Of a stretch of DNA of 64,000 nucleotides, positions 15,622 to 24,488 are shown one piece after another; position 1 is the first letter of the stretch; each line of letters begins with the position of its first letter. This DNA is from Enterobacter chuandaensis. Its GTDB lineage: Bacteria > Pseudomonadota > Gammaproteobacteria > Enterobacterales > Enterobacteriaceae. The position numbers and the translations under genes are program-made. The notes under the pieces are model-generated. The model did no database searches. It saw only the letters and a program-made list of their open reading frames with translations, and had not been told where the DNA came from. Where the stretch lies: positions 434,001 through 498,000 of the forward strand of contig NZ_QZCS01000001.1 in NCBI RefSeq assembly GCF_003594915.1, written 5' to 3'.

Positions 15622-16173
15622 GTGAGTTACGCCATTCTCGACAATAATCGCTTTTATGCCGAAGGGTTGCGCTACGCCCTTCTGCGCCGTAACGCTCAGA
15701 CGCAGGTTGAGAGCGGCGCGGTAAAGTGGCGACGTTCACTGCTGGCCTGCAATACCCTCGTTGTTCGCTGCCGCTTTTCCGTCGCGGGGACGCATCTGGC
15801 GCTGGTCGACATTCTGCTGGAGCTGGAAGCCAGGCGCTGGGAGGGAACGCTTTACCTGGTGTGCAATGAAAAAGGCTGGGCGCTGGCTACCCATCTGCGA
15901 AAGCGGTTTGCCACGCTGACCTTATATATCATTGATGACCGGATTGCCGTGGCGGATGCGGCGTACCTGCTTGCCAGAGAGCCCCGTCGTGTGCGCACCC
16001 TGAATTGTTGCCTGACGGGCATGGAGTTCAACGTCCTTGACAGGCTGGTGAACGGACAATCGGTACGGCACGTGGCGCATATGACGCAGATGAGTGAAAA
16101 ACAGGTATCGACGTATAAATGCAACGCGCTGAAAAAGCTTAATGCCAACAATCTGCTCCAGCTTCTTCTGTAG
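15622..16173 (+). CDS. LuxR/FixJ-type regulator at the end of the fimbrial operon
   Basis: A 183-residue protein from a GTG 5 nt after AAGAGG. Residues 1-120 form a degenerate receiver-like domain (ILDNNRFYAEGLRYAL, LYIIDD) with no clear phospho-acceptor pocket. Residues about 131-177 form a GerE-type helix-turn-helix (LTGMEFNVLDRLVNGQSVRHVAHM, then KQVSTYKCNALKKL). This resembles EcpR/MatA-like fimbrial regulators. It follows the tip gene by 10 nt and is probably co-transcribed, so it may feed back on the operon. Target unknown. Confidence 0.75.
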   Translation: MSYAILDNNRFYAEGLRYALLRRNAQTQVESGAVKWRRSLLACNTLVVRCRFSVAGTHLALVDILLELEARRWEGTLYLVCNEKGWALATHLRKRFATLTLYIIDDRIAVADAAYLLAREPRRVRTLNCCLTGMEFNVLDRLVNGQSVRHVAHMTQMSEKQVSTYKCNALKKLNANNLLQLLL

Positions 16174-16242
16174 GTCAATGATTCTCACGCCGCCCCTTAT
16201 TTGCTAGACTAGGGGCGATTTTTACTTTATCGACAGAGCACT

Positions 16243-16572
16243 ATGTTCATTTTTGCAGGCCAGGAAATTGAAACCGATAGCGAAGGCTATCTGAAAGATA
16301 CGACGCTATGGAGCGAGCCGCTGGCGGAGAAAATCGCCGAAAACGAAGGCATCGCCCTCTCCCCCGAACACTGGGAGGTGGTCCGTTTTGTGCGCGAGTT
16401 TTATCTTGAATTCAACACCTCTCCGGCGATCCGCATGCTGGTGAAAGCGATGGCCAACAAATTCGGCGAAGAGAAAGGCAACAGCCGCTATCTGTATCGT
16501 CTGTTCCCTAAAGGCCCGGCAAAACAGGCCACCAAAATTGCCGGCCTGCCTAAACCGGTGAAGTGTATTTAA
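16243..16572 (+). CDS. tusE: Sulfurtransferase TusE
   Basis: A 109-residue DsrC-family protein. The C-terminus PKPVKCI places the catalytic cysteine at position 108, next to last, as in E. coli TusE. TusE accepts sulfur from TusD in the TusBCD complex and passes it to MnmA for 2-thiouridine at the tRNA wobble position. It is cytoplasmic. The gene is convergent with yccX and overlaps it by 4 nt. Core gene in conserved position. Confidence 0.96.
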   Translation: MFIFAGQEIETDSEGYLKDTTLWSEPLAEKIAENEGIALSPEHWEVVRFVREFYLEFNTSPAIRMLVKAMANKFGEEKGNSRYLYRLFPKGPAKQATKIAGLPKPVKCI

Positions 16573-16850
16573 TACCGAATACCGAAGTTCACATATTCCC
16601 GGCCGGGTTGATGCGGTTCCGTTAAGACCTTATCAACCCGGGCGCTGCGCGGCCCACCTGCTTTCAGCCACGCCATTAGTTTTTCAACCTGCTCCGCGTC
16701 GCCGCAGGCGACCACCTCAACGCTGCCGTCGTCCATATTTCGCGCGTATCCCGTTAGCCCAAGCTCAATCGCTTCGCGCTGGGTGCTGTAGCGGAACCCG
16801 ACGCCCTGAACAACGCCGTGGACCCAGGCAATGGTGCAGACATGTGACAT
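16569..16850 (-). CDS. yccX: Acylphosphatase YccX
   Basis: A 93-residue acylphosphatase. VQGVGFR carries the phosphate-binding Arg20 and YARN carries the catalytic Asn38; GSVEVVACG is also typical. It hydrolyses carboxyl-phosphate bonds such as those of acyl phosphates. The ATG at 16850 gives the standard length; a longer in-frame ORF extends into the neighbouring AraC gene and is not credible. It overlaps the tusE stop. Confidence 0.95.
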   Translation of the reverse strand: MSHVCTIAWVHGVVQGVGFRYSTQREAIELGLTGYARNMDDGSVEVVACGDAEQVEKLMAWLKAGGPRSARVDKVLTEPHQPGREYVNFGIRY

Positions 16851-16861
16851 TTTTCTTCTCC

Positions 16862-17650
16862 TTAACGTAGCGTTTTCGGCAAACAACCGTAGTGTTGCCG
16901 GAAACGGGCGGTGAAACGAGAGCTGGAAAGATATCCACATTGTAACGCGATTTCACCGATCGGTAGCCGGGTCGACTGAAGTTGTGACAGCGCCACGGCC
17001 ATCCTCACCTCTTCCACGATCTGGCGAAAACTCTGCGACTCTTCACGTAACCGTCTGCGCAGCGTCGGTACGCTTAAGGCCAGACGGCTGGCGACGTCCT
17101 GCGCGGTCCAGGCTCTGGCGGGCGATAACATAATGAACTGCCGCACCTGCTCGGTCAGGTTACTGTTTCGCTCAATAAGCAGCGGACCTGCCAAACCGTC
17201 ATGCAGCAAGGCCAGCAGAAGACCGAAGGCCTGATGCTTTTGTAACGCCTCGGGTAAATCCTGGCGCACGGCGTGCAGCAGGTTATCCCACATAAACGCC
17301 AGCCCCTCGCTCAGCGGGGCGCAAAGTGAATGTAATGTCGTTCGTGGCCAGGATTTCAGGTAATGCGCTTTGAACTCTGCGACGATTTCCGGAGACAACA
17401 TCAGTAAATCAGAATGAAATATACCGTTCGCGGGCTGATTGATAATCTCCATCGTGGTATTGGCCGGGATAATGATGAGCTCATCCCGGGTCGCCACCAG
17501 ACGGTTGTCATCCTGAACAATCACCTTACTGCCATGGGTGATATGGCAAATGGCCGGAAAAAAGAGTTTAACCTGATGCAGGCGATGCATTTTGCTGGCG
17601 TTCACTTCACCCGCCGTGAGGTGTTTATTTCGAAAATGGAACTCCTGCAC
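16862..17650 (-). CDS. AraC-family transcriptional regulator
   Basis: A 262-residue protein with an N-terminal cupin-like effector domain ([16 protein letters not shown]) and a C-terminal pair of helix-turn-helix motifs (about 170-262: [20 protein letters not shown] and [20 protein letters not shown]). It starts at a GTG (17650), with AAGGA 6 nt upstream. It begins 10 nt after the end of the PEBP gene, so the two are probably one operon. Effector unknown. The pair is absent between yccX and rlmI in E. coli. Confidence 0.85.
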   Translation of the reverse strand: MQEFHFRNKHLTAGEVNASKMHRLHQVKLFFPAICHITHGSKVIVQDDNRLVATRDELIIIPANTTMEIINQPANGIFHSDLLMLSPEIVAEFKAHYLKSWPRTTLHSLCAPLSEGLAFMWDNLLHAVRQDLPEALQKHQAFGLLLALLHDGLAGPLLIERNSNLTEQVRQFIMLSPARAWTAQDVASRLALSVPTLRRRLREESQSFRQIVEEVRMAVALSQLQSTRLPIGEIALQCGYLSSSRFTARFRQHYGCLPKTLR

Positions 17651-17660
17651 CGGTTCATCC

Positions 17661-18218
17661 TTATCTGCTGTAGGTTGCGGTTAACTGGGCTTTTTCCAGA
17701 ACGTGGCTGTTGATCATAAAACCGACCAGTGCACCGCTGGCATTTTTGTCGAGAGGCAGTTTATCCACATCCAGCGCCCAGACGGTCATCTGATAGCGGT
17801 GGGGTTTGTCTCCCGCAGGTGGACATGCGCCGCCGAATCCAGAATAACCGAAATCATTACGCCCCTGCACTGCACCGGCAGGTAATTTCTCGCCATTTGG
17901 GTTACCGGCATCAGCGGGCAACGTCGTTGTGTTCGCGGGAATATTGGCTACGGTCCAGTGCCACCAGCCGCTGCCGGTGGGCGCATCGGGGTCATATACC
18001 GTGACGGCAAAACTTTTCGTACCAGCGGGTGGGTTTTTCCACACCAACTGCGGAGACTGATTACCGCCGTGGCAGCCGAATCCCTCGAATATCTGCGGCT
18101 GCGCTAAATGGCGCTCGCCGGAAATATCCTTACTGGTGATGCTGAAAGGCGTTGCCGCTGAAACCTGAAAACTGATTGCCGCCAGAGCGGCTATTGCTAT
18201 CACACTACGCTTTTTCAT
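17661..18218 (-). CDS. Periplasmic YbhB/YbcL-like PEBP family protein
   Basis: A 185-residue precursor with a signal peptide (1-21, cleavage after VSA). The mature protein has the PEBP ligand-site motifs YDPDAPTGSGWWHW and KPHRYQMTVWALD, and a GCHGGNQSP segment. Bacterial PEBP proteins resemble Raf kinase inhibitor protein; E. coli has cytoplasmic YbhB and periplasmic YbcL. The true ligand is not known. It is followed closely by an AraC regulator. Annotations as a Raf kinase inhibitor describe the fold, not a function here. Confidence 0.88.
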   Translation of the reverse strand: MKKRSVIAIAALAAISFQVSAATPFSITSKDISGERHLAQPQIFEGFGCHGGNQSPQLVWKNPPAGTKSFAVTVYDPDAPTGSGWWHWTVANIPANTTTLPADAGNPNGEKLPAGAVQGRNDFGYSGFGGACPPAGDKPHRYQMTVWALDVDKLPLDKNASGALVGFMINSHVLEKAQLTATYSR

Positions 18219-18392
18219 GGGTGCTCCCTTTGCTGTACCGGAAGCCCCACTGTAAAGCCTGCTGCGATGCCGTAATGTGCCTAAGCGATTTGATTTTGTG
18301 CCGAAACGCTCAACAACATCCGCAGATGATTGCGCCTGGCTGAATGTGCTACCCTACGCGCCATTTCCCTGAAATCGACAGAACAGCAAATT

Positions 18393-19583
18393 ATGAGTGT
18401 ACGTTTAGTGTTAGCCAAAGGGCGCGAGAAATCATTACTGCGCCGTCATCCCTGGGTCTTTTCCGGCGCGGTAGCCCGTATGGAAGGCAAAGCCAGCCTC
18501 GGTGAAACCATTGATATTGTTGACCATCAGGGGAAATGGTTAGCGCGAGGCGCCTACTCGCCAGCGTCCCAGATCCGCGCGCGCGTCTGGACCTTCGATA
18601 AAGATGAAACCATCGACATCGACTTCTTCGTCCGCCGCCTGCAGCAGGCGCAGCAGTGGCGCGACTGGCTGGCAAAACGCGACGGGCTGGACAGCTACCG
18701 TTTGATTGCCGGTGAATCCGACGGTCTGCCGGGCGTCACCATTGACCGCTTCGGTAACTTCCTGGTGCTGCAACTTCTGAGCGCTGGTGCGGAGTATCAG
18801 CGTGCCGCGCTGATTAGCGCGCTGCAAACCCTGTTCCCGGAATGCGCTATTTACGATCGCAGCGATGTGGCGGTGCGCAAAAAAGAGGGCATGGAGCTGA
18901 CCCAGGGTCCGGTTACCGGCGAGCTGCCGCCTGCCCTTCTGCCGATTGAAGAGCACGGCATGAAACTGCTGGTGGATATTCAGAGCGGCCATAAAACGGG
19001 TTATTACCTTGACCAGCGCGACAGCCGTCTGGCGACCCGCCAGTACGTTGCCGACAAACGCGTCCTGAACTGTTTCTCCTATACCGGTGGCTTCGCCGTT
19101 TCGGCACTGATGGGCGGCTGTGCTCAGGTGGTGAGCGTGGATACCTCACAGGAAGCACTGGACGTGGCAAAACAGAACGTCGAGCTAAACAAGCTGGATT
19201 TGAGCAAAGCGGAGTTTGTACGCGATGACGTCTTCAAGCTACTGCGTAAATATCGCGACCAGGGCGAGAAGTTCGACGTCATCGTCATGGATCCGCCAAA
19301 ATTTGTGGAGAACAAAAGCCAGCTAATGGGCGCCTGCCGCGGCTATAAGGATATCAACATGCTGGCCATCCAGCTGCTGAACCCGGGCGGGGTGTTGCTC
19401 ACCTTCTCCTGCTCCGGGCTGATGACTACCGATTTATTCCAAAAAATCATCGCCGATGCCGCAATAGATGCTGGTCGTGATGTACAATTTATAGAGCAGT
19501 TCCGTCAGGCAGCCGATCACCCCGTGATTGCTACCTACCCGGAAGGACTGTATCTGAAAGGGTTTGCCTGTCGCGTCATGTAA
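18393..19583 (+). CDS. rlmI: 23S rRNA m5C1962 methyltransferase RlmI
   Basis: A 396-residue protein, the same length as E. coli RlmI. An N-terminal PUA domain (about 1-75) is followed by a Rossmann methyltransferase with [13 protein letters not shown] (SAM site), VMDPPKF and the cysteine-containing TFSCSGL. It methylates C5 of C1962 in 23S rRNA using S-adenosylmethionine. The ATG at 18393 gives [10 protein letters not shown]; the upstream in-frame extension has no ribosome-binding site. Confidence 0.96.
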   Translation: MSVRLVLAKGREKSLLRRHPWVFSGAVARMEGKASLGETIDIVDHQGKWLARGAYSPASQIRARVWTFDKDETIDIDFFVRRLQQAQQWRDWLAKRDGLDSYRLIAGESDGLPGVTIDRFGNFLVLQLLSAGAEYQRAALISALQTLFPECAIYDRSDVAVRKKEGMELTQGPVTGELPPALLPIEEHGMKLLVDIQSGHKTGYYLDQRDSRLATRQYVADKRVLNCFSYTGGFAVSALMGGCAQVVSVDTSQEALDVAKQNVELNKLDLSKAEFVRDDVFKLLRKYRDQGEKFDVIVMDPPKFVENKSQLMGACRGYKDINMLAIQLLNPGGVLLTFSCSGLMTTDLFQKIIADAAIDAGRDVQFIEQFRQAADHPVIATYPEGLYLKGFACRVM

Positions 19584-19613
19584 CTTGAAAAGAGAAATAT
19601 TGCCCACACTTAA

Positions 19614-19961
<348 letters not shown>

Positions 19962-19973
19962 GCGTGTAAAAAA

Positions 19974-19997
19974 AGCCCGATGACGGGCTTTTTTTTA
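19974..19997. terminator. hspQ / yccU bidirectional terminator
   Basis: Stem AGCCCG/CGGGCT with an ATGA loop, A-run before and T-run after, between convergent hspQ and yccU. Confidence 0.85.
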
Positions 19998-20411
19998 TTA
20001 CTTCGCCAGCCCCAGACGGGGAATATCGATCGCCGGACAGCGATCCATGACAACCTTCAATCCCGCATCCCGCGCCAGCACGGCGGCCTGCTCGTTAATC
20101 ACACCTAACTGCATCCACAGCGTTTTTGCCCCTACGGCGATAGCGTCCTGCGCCACTTCCCATGCCGCCTCGGAATTACGGAAGACATCAACCATATCAA
20201 TTTTTTCCGGCACATCAGCGAGCGTGGCATAACCCTGCTGACCCAGCAGCGTTTTCCCTGCCACTTTTGGCGACACCGGGATAACGTGATAGCCCTGATC
20301 GAGAAGGTATTTCATCACCCGATAGCTTGGACGGTCGGGTTTATCGCTCGCGCCCACCAGCGCAATGGTACGCGTGGATGTCAGAATCTCAGCAATATCG
20401 TTCTCTTTCAT
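19998..20411 (-). CDS. yccU: CoA-binding protein YccU
   Basis: A 137-residue single CoA-binding Rossmann domain (TIALVGASDKPDRPSY near the N-terminus; DVFRNSE and GAKTLWMQLGV in the middle; MDRCPAIDIPRL at the end). The family resembles the CoA-binding part of succinyl-CoA synthetase without the catalytic half. Cellular role is unknown. The ATG at 20411 gives the E. coli length; the longer frame upstream lacks conservation. Confidence 0.93.
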   Translation of the reverse strand: MKENDIAEILTSTRTIALVGASDKPDRPSYRVMKYLLDQGYHVIPVSPKVAGKTLLGQQGYATLADVPEKIDMVDVFRNSEAAWEVAQDAIAVGAKTLWMQLGVINEQAAVLARDAGLKVVMDRCPAIDIPRLGLAK

Positions 20412-20584
20412 GGTTTTTCTCCTGGCTTTTTTAAAAGTGTACGCCAAAGCGCACATCTCAACCATCCATCCCATACAGATGTATGAGGGCAAAACGGCAA
20501 AATATGTCTATATGTTAGTAAACGTGATTACCGAAAAATTTAGATACATTAATGCGGCGACAGTATTTCTGACGGGAGCCTTCT

Positions 20585-21247
20585 ATGAAAACCGGTATTG
20601 CCACTGCTGTGATTGCGTTAGTGATGCCGGTTTGCGTCTTTGCCACCACGCTTCGGCTCTCTGGCGACATTGATCTTCTGGTACTGGACGGAAAAAAGGT
20701 CTCCAGCTCATTATTGCGCGGGGCAGACAGCATCGAACTGGATAACGGACCGCATCAGCTGGTGTTTCGGGTAGAAAAATCGGTCGGGATGGCGAACCAT
20801 GAGCAACGGATGTACATCTCCCCGCCGCTGATTGTCAGCTTTAATACCCGGCAAGTCAGCCAGGTGAACATTACCCTGCCTCGTCTTGAAACAGAGAAAG
20901 AAGCTGCGGCCTTTGACGCATCGCCGCGCATTGAGCTCCTGGACGGGGACGCAATGCCGATTCCGGTCAAGCTGGATATTCTGGCCTTAACCACCTCCCC
21001 GAAAAGCCCGGACTACGAGGCTTTGGCCCAGACCTACAACAAAGCGGGTAAACGCGCTTCCCTGCCGCAGTTTGCTACCAGGATGGCGGACGACAGTACG
21101 CTGTTATCTGGCGTCTCGGAACTGGACGTTATTCCTCCTCAGTCCCAGAGCCTGACGGAACAGCGCCTTAAATTCTGGTTCCAGCAGGCCGATCCCGACA
21201 CCCGGGCCCGGTTTTTACAATGGGCAAAACAACAACCTTCATCATAA
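20585..21247 (+). CDS. yccT: YccT/CsgI, DUF2057 periplasmic protein (curli inhibitor)
   Basis: A 220-residue precursor with a signal peptide (1-20, cleavage near VFA). The mature protein is DUF2057: the start [18 protein letters not shown] and the [10 protein letters not shown] segment are characteristic. E. coli YccT (CsgI) has been reported to inhibit curli assembly. It lies between yccU and mgsA as in E. coli. Function is by homology only. Confidence 0.9.
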   Translation: MKTGIATAVIALVMPVCVFATTLRLSGDIDLLVLDGKKVSSSLLRGADSIELDNGPHQLVFRVEKSVGMANHEQRMYISPPLIVSFNTRQVSQVNITLPRLETEKEAAAFDASPRIELLDGDAMPIPVKLDILALTTSPKSPDYEALAQTYNKAGKRASLPQFATRMADDSTLLSGVSELDVIPPQSQSLTEQRLKFWFQQADPDTRARFLQWAKQQPSS

Positions 21248-21327
21248 GCCACATTTTTTACGCCTTACTCTTGCAGCGTCTGGCGGTTCCCGTCATCGTG
21301 TAGTCAGTTAACCTGATGGATATGATT

Positions 21328-21786
21328 ATGGAACTGACAACACGCACGCTGCCTGAACGTAAACACATTGCGCTGGTGGCGCACGATCACTGTAAACAAA
21401 TGCTGCTTAACTGGGTTCGCCGCCATCAGTCGTTGCTGGAAAAGCACGCCCTGTCGGCGACCGGCACCACCGGCAACCTGATCCAGCGCGAAACGGGTCT
21501 GGAGGTGAATGCGATGCTGAGCGGCCCAATGGGCGGCGATCAGCAGGTCGGCGCGCAGATTTCCGAAGGAAAGATTGATGTGCTGATCTTCTTCTGGGAT
21601 CCGCTGAACGCGGTTCCGCATGACCCGGATGTCAAAGCGCTGCTGCGTCTGGCGACAGTGTGGAATATTCCGGTGGCGACGAACCTGTCGACGGCGGATT
21701 TCATCATTGAATCACCGCAGTTTAACTCGCCGGTTGAGATCCTTATTCCGGACTATCAGCGCTATCTTTCCGAAAGATTGAAGTAA
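21328..21786 (+). CDS. mgsA: Methylglyoxal synthase
   Basis: A 152-residue protein nearly identical to E. coli MgsA. Catalytic Asp71 (GGDQQ), His98 (PHDPD) and the phosphate site TGTTGN are present. It converts dihydroxyacetone phosphate to methylglyoxal and phosphate, relieving sugar-phosphate stress. The start MELTTRTLP at 21328 matches the E. coli protein; in-frame ATGs at 21316 and 21322 are less likely. Confidence 0.96.
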   Translation: MELTTRTLPERKHIALVAHDHCKQMLLNWVRRHQSLLEKHALSATGTTGNLIQRETGLEVNAMLSGPMGGDQQVGAQISEGKIDVLIFFWDPLNAVPHDPDVKALLRLATVWNIPVATNLSTADFIIESPQFNSPVEILIPDYQRYLSERLK

Positions 21787-21793
21787 CTTTTTT

Positions 21794-21821
21794 GCCGGGT
21801 GGCGGCTACGCCTTACCCGGC
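21794..21821. repeat. REP (palindromic unit) element
   Basis: A 28-bp sequence with GCCGGGT and ACCCGGC arms around GGCGGCTACGCCTT, the classic enterobacterial REP consensus. It lies between convergent mgsA and helD, the usual setting for REP elements, where it can protect mRNA 3' ends. Confidence 0.85.
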
Positions 21822-21844
21822 CTGCAAAATCTTGCCTGACATCG

Positions 21845-23899
21845 TTATGGCTTACGCGCCACCGGCACATCAATACTCTTCAGAATATCGACAAACACGG
21901 ATGGCTCCTCTTTATTGAACAGCAGCCACACGCGATGCCGCGCGCGGGTGATGGCCACGTACAGCAAACGGCGCTCTTCGGCATCCGGGAAGTCTTCCGG
22001 CACCGGCAACAGAGCCTGCTCCATCACCGACTCTCGGGCCGGAGCCGGGAAACCGTCGCTGCCCTCTTTCAGCCCCACCACAATCACATAATCGGCCTGC
22101 TGCCCTTTGCTGGCGTGAATGGTCATAAATTCAAGCTGCAGTTTCGGCCAGCGGGTGGCGGCTTTTTCCAGCGCCGCGGGTTTAAGGTGATGGTAGCGCG
22201 CCAGCACCAGAATACGTTCATCGGGCTTTGCATAGCCGCTGAGCTTGTCCAGCAACGGTTCCAGCTGGTCATCCGCCAGCAGGGTGACGGCTTTTTTATC
22301 TCCTGCGCGCAGGCTATTGAGCGGCTTGGCCAGTTGATGCGGGTTCTGCTGGATAAAACGGTTGGCGATTTCACCAATACGTGAATTGAAGCGGTAGGTG
22401 GTGTCCAGATCGCTGCGATCGCCTTCGCCAAAATAGTGGTGGAAGGCGGTGGTCAGGGAGAGCTGAGCGCCGCTGAAGCGGTAGATAGCCTGCCAGTCGT
22501 CCCCGACGGCAAACAGCGAGGTATGTTTGTTCTGCGCCCGCAGCGCCGAGAGCAGTGCCGCCCGCTGGGGTGAGATATCCTGAAACTCATCCACCAGAAT
22601 ATGCTTCCACGGGCTGACAAAACGCCCTTTCTCAAGAATAATGATGGCCTGATGAATAAGGCCTGAGAAATCAACGGCATTTTCCTCTTTCAGCGTGGTT
22701 TTCCAGGCTTTCAGCAGCGGAGCCATCAGCTTGACCCGTTTCGAAAACAGATCGCGGACGTCCTCCGGCGCGCTTTCAATCATCTCTGCCTGTGAGCCAC
22801 CGTGCATTCGCATCAGGCTGACCCAGCGGTCAAGGCGCGAGCCCAGCCGACGCGCCAGTTTGTCATCCTGCCAGAAGCTGCCCTCCGGCACGTCCCAGTT
22901 GAGCTCTTCCTCCAGCCACTGACGCCACCCTTTCGCCTGCGCTTTTTTCTCACTGCATTGCTGGCGCCACGTCTTGATAAACAGCGCCTGACGCGCCTGC
23001 GCATCGTTTTCCAGTTTACTGATGGCAGGCACTTTTTTACTGCCCTGCTGAATAATATGCAGCGCAAGAGCATGGAAGGTTCTGGCGGTAATGTCCCGGG
23101 TATGCAGGCGTTCCTGGATGCGTTCATCCATCTCCTGGGCAGCCTTACGGCCAAAAGCCAGAAGCAGAATTTGATCGGCAACCGCCTCACCGGTCGTCAG
23201 CAGCCAGCCCGCGCGCGCCACCAGCACCGACGTTTTACCGCTCCCGGCCCCGGCAAGCACCAGCAGCGACTGCTCGCCGTTAACCACCGCGCGCGCCTGA
23301 GCAGGGTTAAGCGGTGAAGATTCCACGGTACTGAAAAAGTCGGCGTATTGGGTGAGCATGGCGTCCGTCCAGGCCTGATTATGGGCAAGGCGGCTTTTAT
23401 CCATATCGTTCAGCCAGGCCTGGCACTGACGCCAGGCATCGCGACAATTGTCGAACTCATCGAGGCGCGTAACGGATAGCGGCAGCGCCGAAAGCGCCTG
23501 CCTGATCTTTTGCTGCAACCCGGCGGTCTGCTGGCGCGTCAGCCACGTCTGCTGTGCGTTGCTTTGCGCGATATCGTCCAGCACCTGCTGCAGTACCTGA
23601 GCGGCAATCACGCTCATGTCATGGCTCCACTGCTGCCAGAGCGCGTTCAGGTGGTGATGAAAACGCTGGGTTTCCGCCCATTCGGTGCCGTGAAGGCGCA
23701 CGACTTTGTCGTCAGGCAGAACGAACTCCAGCTCGCCCCACACCAGCCCGCGCTTGCAGTGAATAGCCAGAAGCTGATTAAACGGAATAAGGTATTCGTG
23801 GCGTTCTCCGGAGACTTTCACCCCGGCATTGAGCAGAACAACTCTGTCATAGGGGTGTTGCGCCAGGCGTTTGCCTAAAGAAGTTGCTTTCAGTTCCAT
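21845..23899 (-). CDS. helD: DNA helicase IV
   Basis: A 684-residue UvrD-like superfamily 1 helicase: Q-motif NPAQARAV (198-205), Walker A GAGSGKT (217-223), DEFQDISPQR (motif II), the FAVGDDWQAIYRFSGA motif III and C-terminal LLYVAITRARH motif VI. The N-terminal 190 residues are the HelD-specific domain. It unwinds DNA 3' to 5' and takes part in RecF-type recombination. Divergent from yccF and convergent with mgsA, as in E. coli. Confidence 0.96.
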   Translation of the reverse strand: MELKATSLGKRLAQHPYDRVVLLNAGVKVSGERHEYLIPFNQLLAIHCKRGLVWGELEFVLPDDKVVRLHGTEWAETQRFHHHLNALWQQWSHDMSVIAAQVLQQVLDDIAQSNAQQTWLTRQQTAGLQQKIRQALSALPLSVTRLDEFDNCRDAWRQCQAWLNDMDKSRLAHNQAWTDAMLTQYADFFSTVESSPLNPAQARAVVNGEQSLLVLAGAGSGKTSVLVARAGWLLTTGEAVADQILLLAFGRKAAQEMDERIQERLHTRDITARTFHALALHIIQQGSKKVPAISKLENDAQARQALFIKTWRQQCSEKKAQAKGWRQWLEEELNWDVPEGSFWQDDKLARRLGSRLDRWVSLMRMHGGSQAEMIESAPEDVRDLFSKRVKLMAPLLKAWKTTLKEENAVDFSGLIHQAIIILEKGRFVSPWKHILVDEFQDISPQRAALLSALRAQNKHTSLFAVGDDWQAIYRFSGAQLSLTTAFHHYFGEGDRSDLDTTYRFNSRIGEIANRFIQQNPHQLAKPLNSLRAGDKKAVTLLADDQLEPLLDKLSGYAKPDERILVLARYHHLKPAALEKAATRWPKLQLEFMTIHASKGQQADYVIVVGLKEGSDGFPAPARESVMEQALLPVPEDFPDAEERRLLYVAITRARHRVWLLFNKEEPSVFVDILKSIDVPVARKP

Positions 23900-24022
23900 G
23901 TCCCGCCAAATCCACGAAGAGATAATTTACCTGACAGTTTAACTGCCAGTTTTAAGGTGCTCCAGCCTAAAAAAACGTTACAATCATTGGGCGTTAATTT
24001 TATCGAAAGGAAGTGAGGGTTT

Positions 24023-24469
24023 ATGCGTACCGTTCTGAATGTGTTGAATTTTGTGTTGGGCGGTTTTGCCACCACCCTCTCCTGGCTTTTTGCCACGCTG
24101 GTGAGCATCGTCCTGATTTTCACACTCCCCCTGACCCGCTCCTGCTGGGAGATCACGAAACTCTCGTTCATCCCTTACGGTAACGAAGCTATCCACGTTG
24201 ATGAGCTGAACCCGGAGAGTAAGAATGCCCTGATGAACACGGGTGGAACCCTGCTGAACATTCTGTGGCTGATTTTCTTCGGCTGGTGGCTGTGCATCAT
24301 GCATATTTTTGCCGGTATTGCGCAGTGCATCACGATTATTGGTATTCCGGTGGGGATCGCGAACTTTAAGATCGCCGCTATTGCCCTCTGGCCCGTCGGG
24401 CGCAGGGTTGTTCCGGTCGAAGTGGCCCAGGCGGCGCGTGAAGCGAATGCGCGTCGTCGTTTTCAGTAA
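24023..24469 (+). CDS. yccF: Inner membrane protein YccF
   Basis: A 148-residue membrane protein with two YccF domains, each with paired hydrophobic segments (about 5-38 and 72-118). The C-terminus is basic and cytoplasmic. Function not established. It is 19 nt upstream of yccS and probably co-transcribed. Confidence 0.92.
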   Translation: MRTVLNVLNFVLGGFATTLSWLFATLVSIVLIFTLPLTRSCWEITKLSFIPYGNEAIHVDELNPESKNALMNTGGTLLNILWLIFFGWWLCIMHIFAGIAQCITIIGIPVGIANFKIAAIALWPVGRRVVPVEVAQAAREANARRRFQ

Positions 24470-24488
24470 ATAAGGACTGGCCGCGTTT

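Noticed and set aside
8795-16173. Fimbrial cluster as the E. coli common pilus (Ecp/Mat)
   Set aside because: Gene order chaperone-pilin-usher-tip with a class 5 pilin and a CfaE-like tip fits CFA/I or Tcf-type clusters better; Ecp has pilin first and a second chaperone last.
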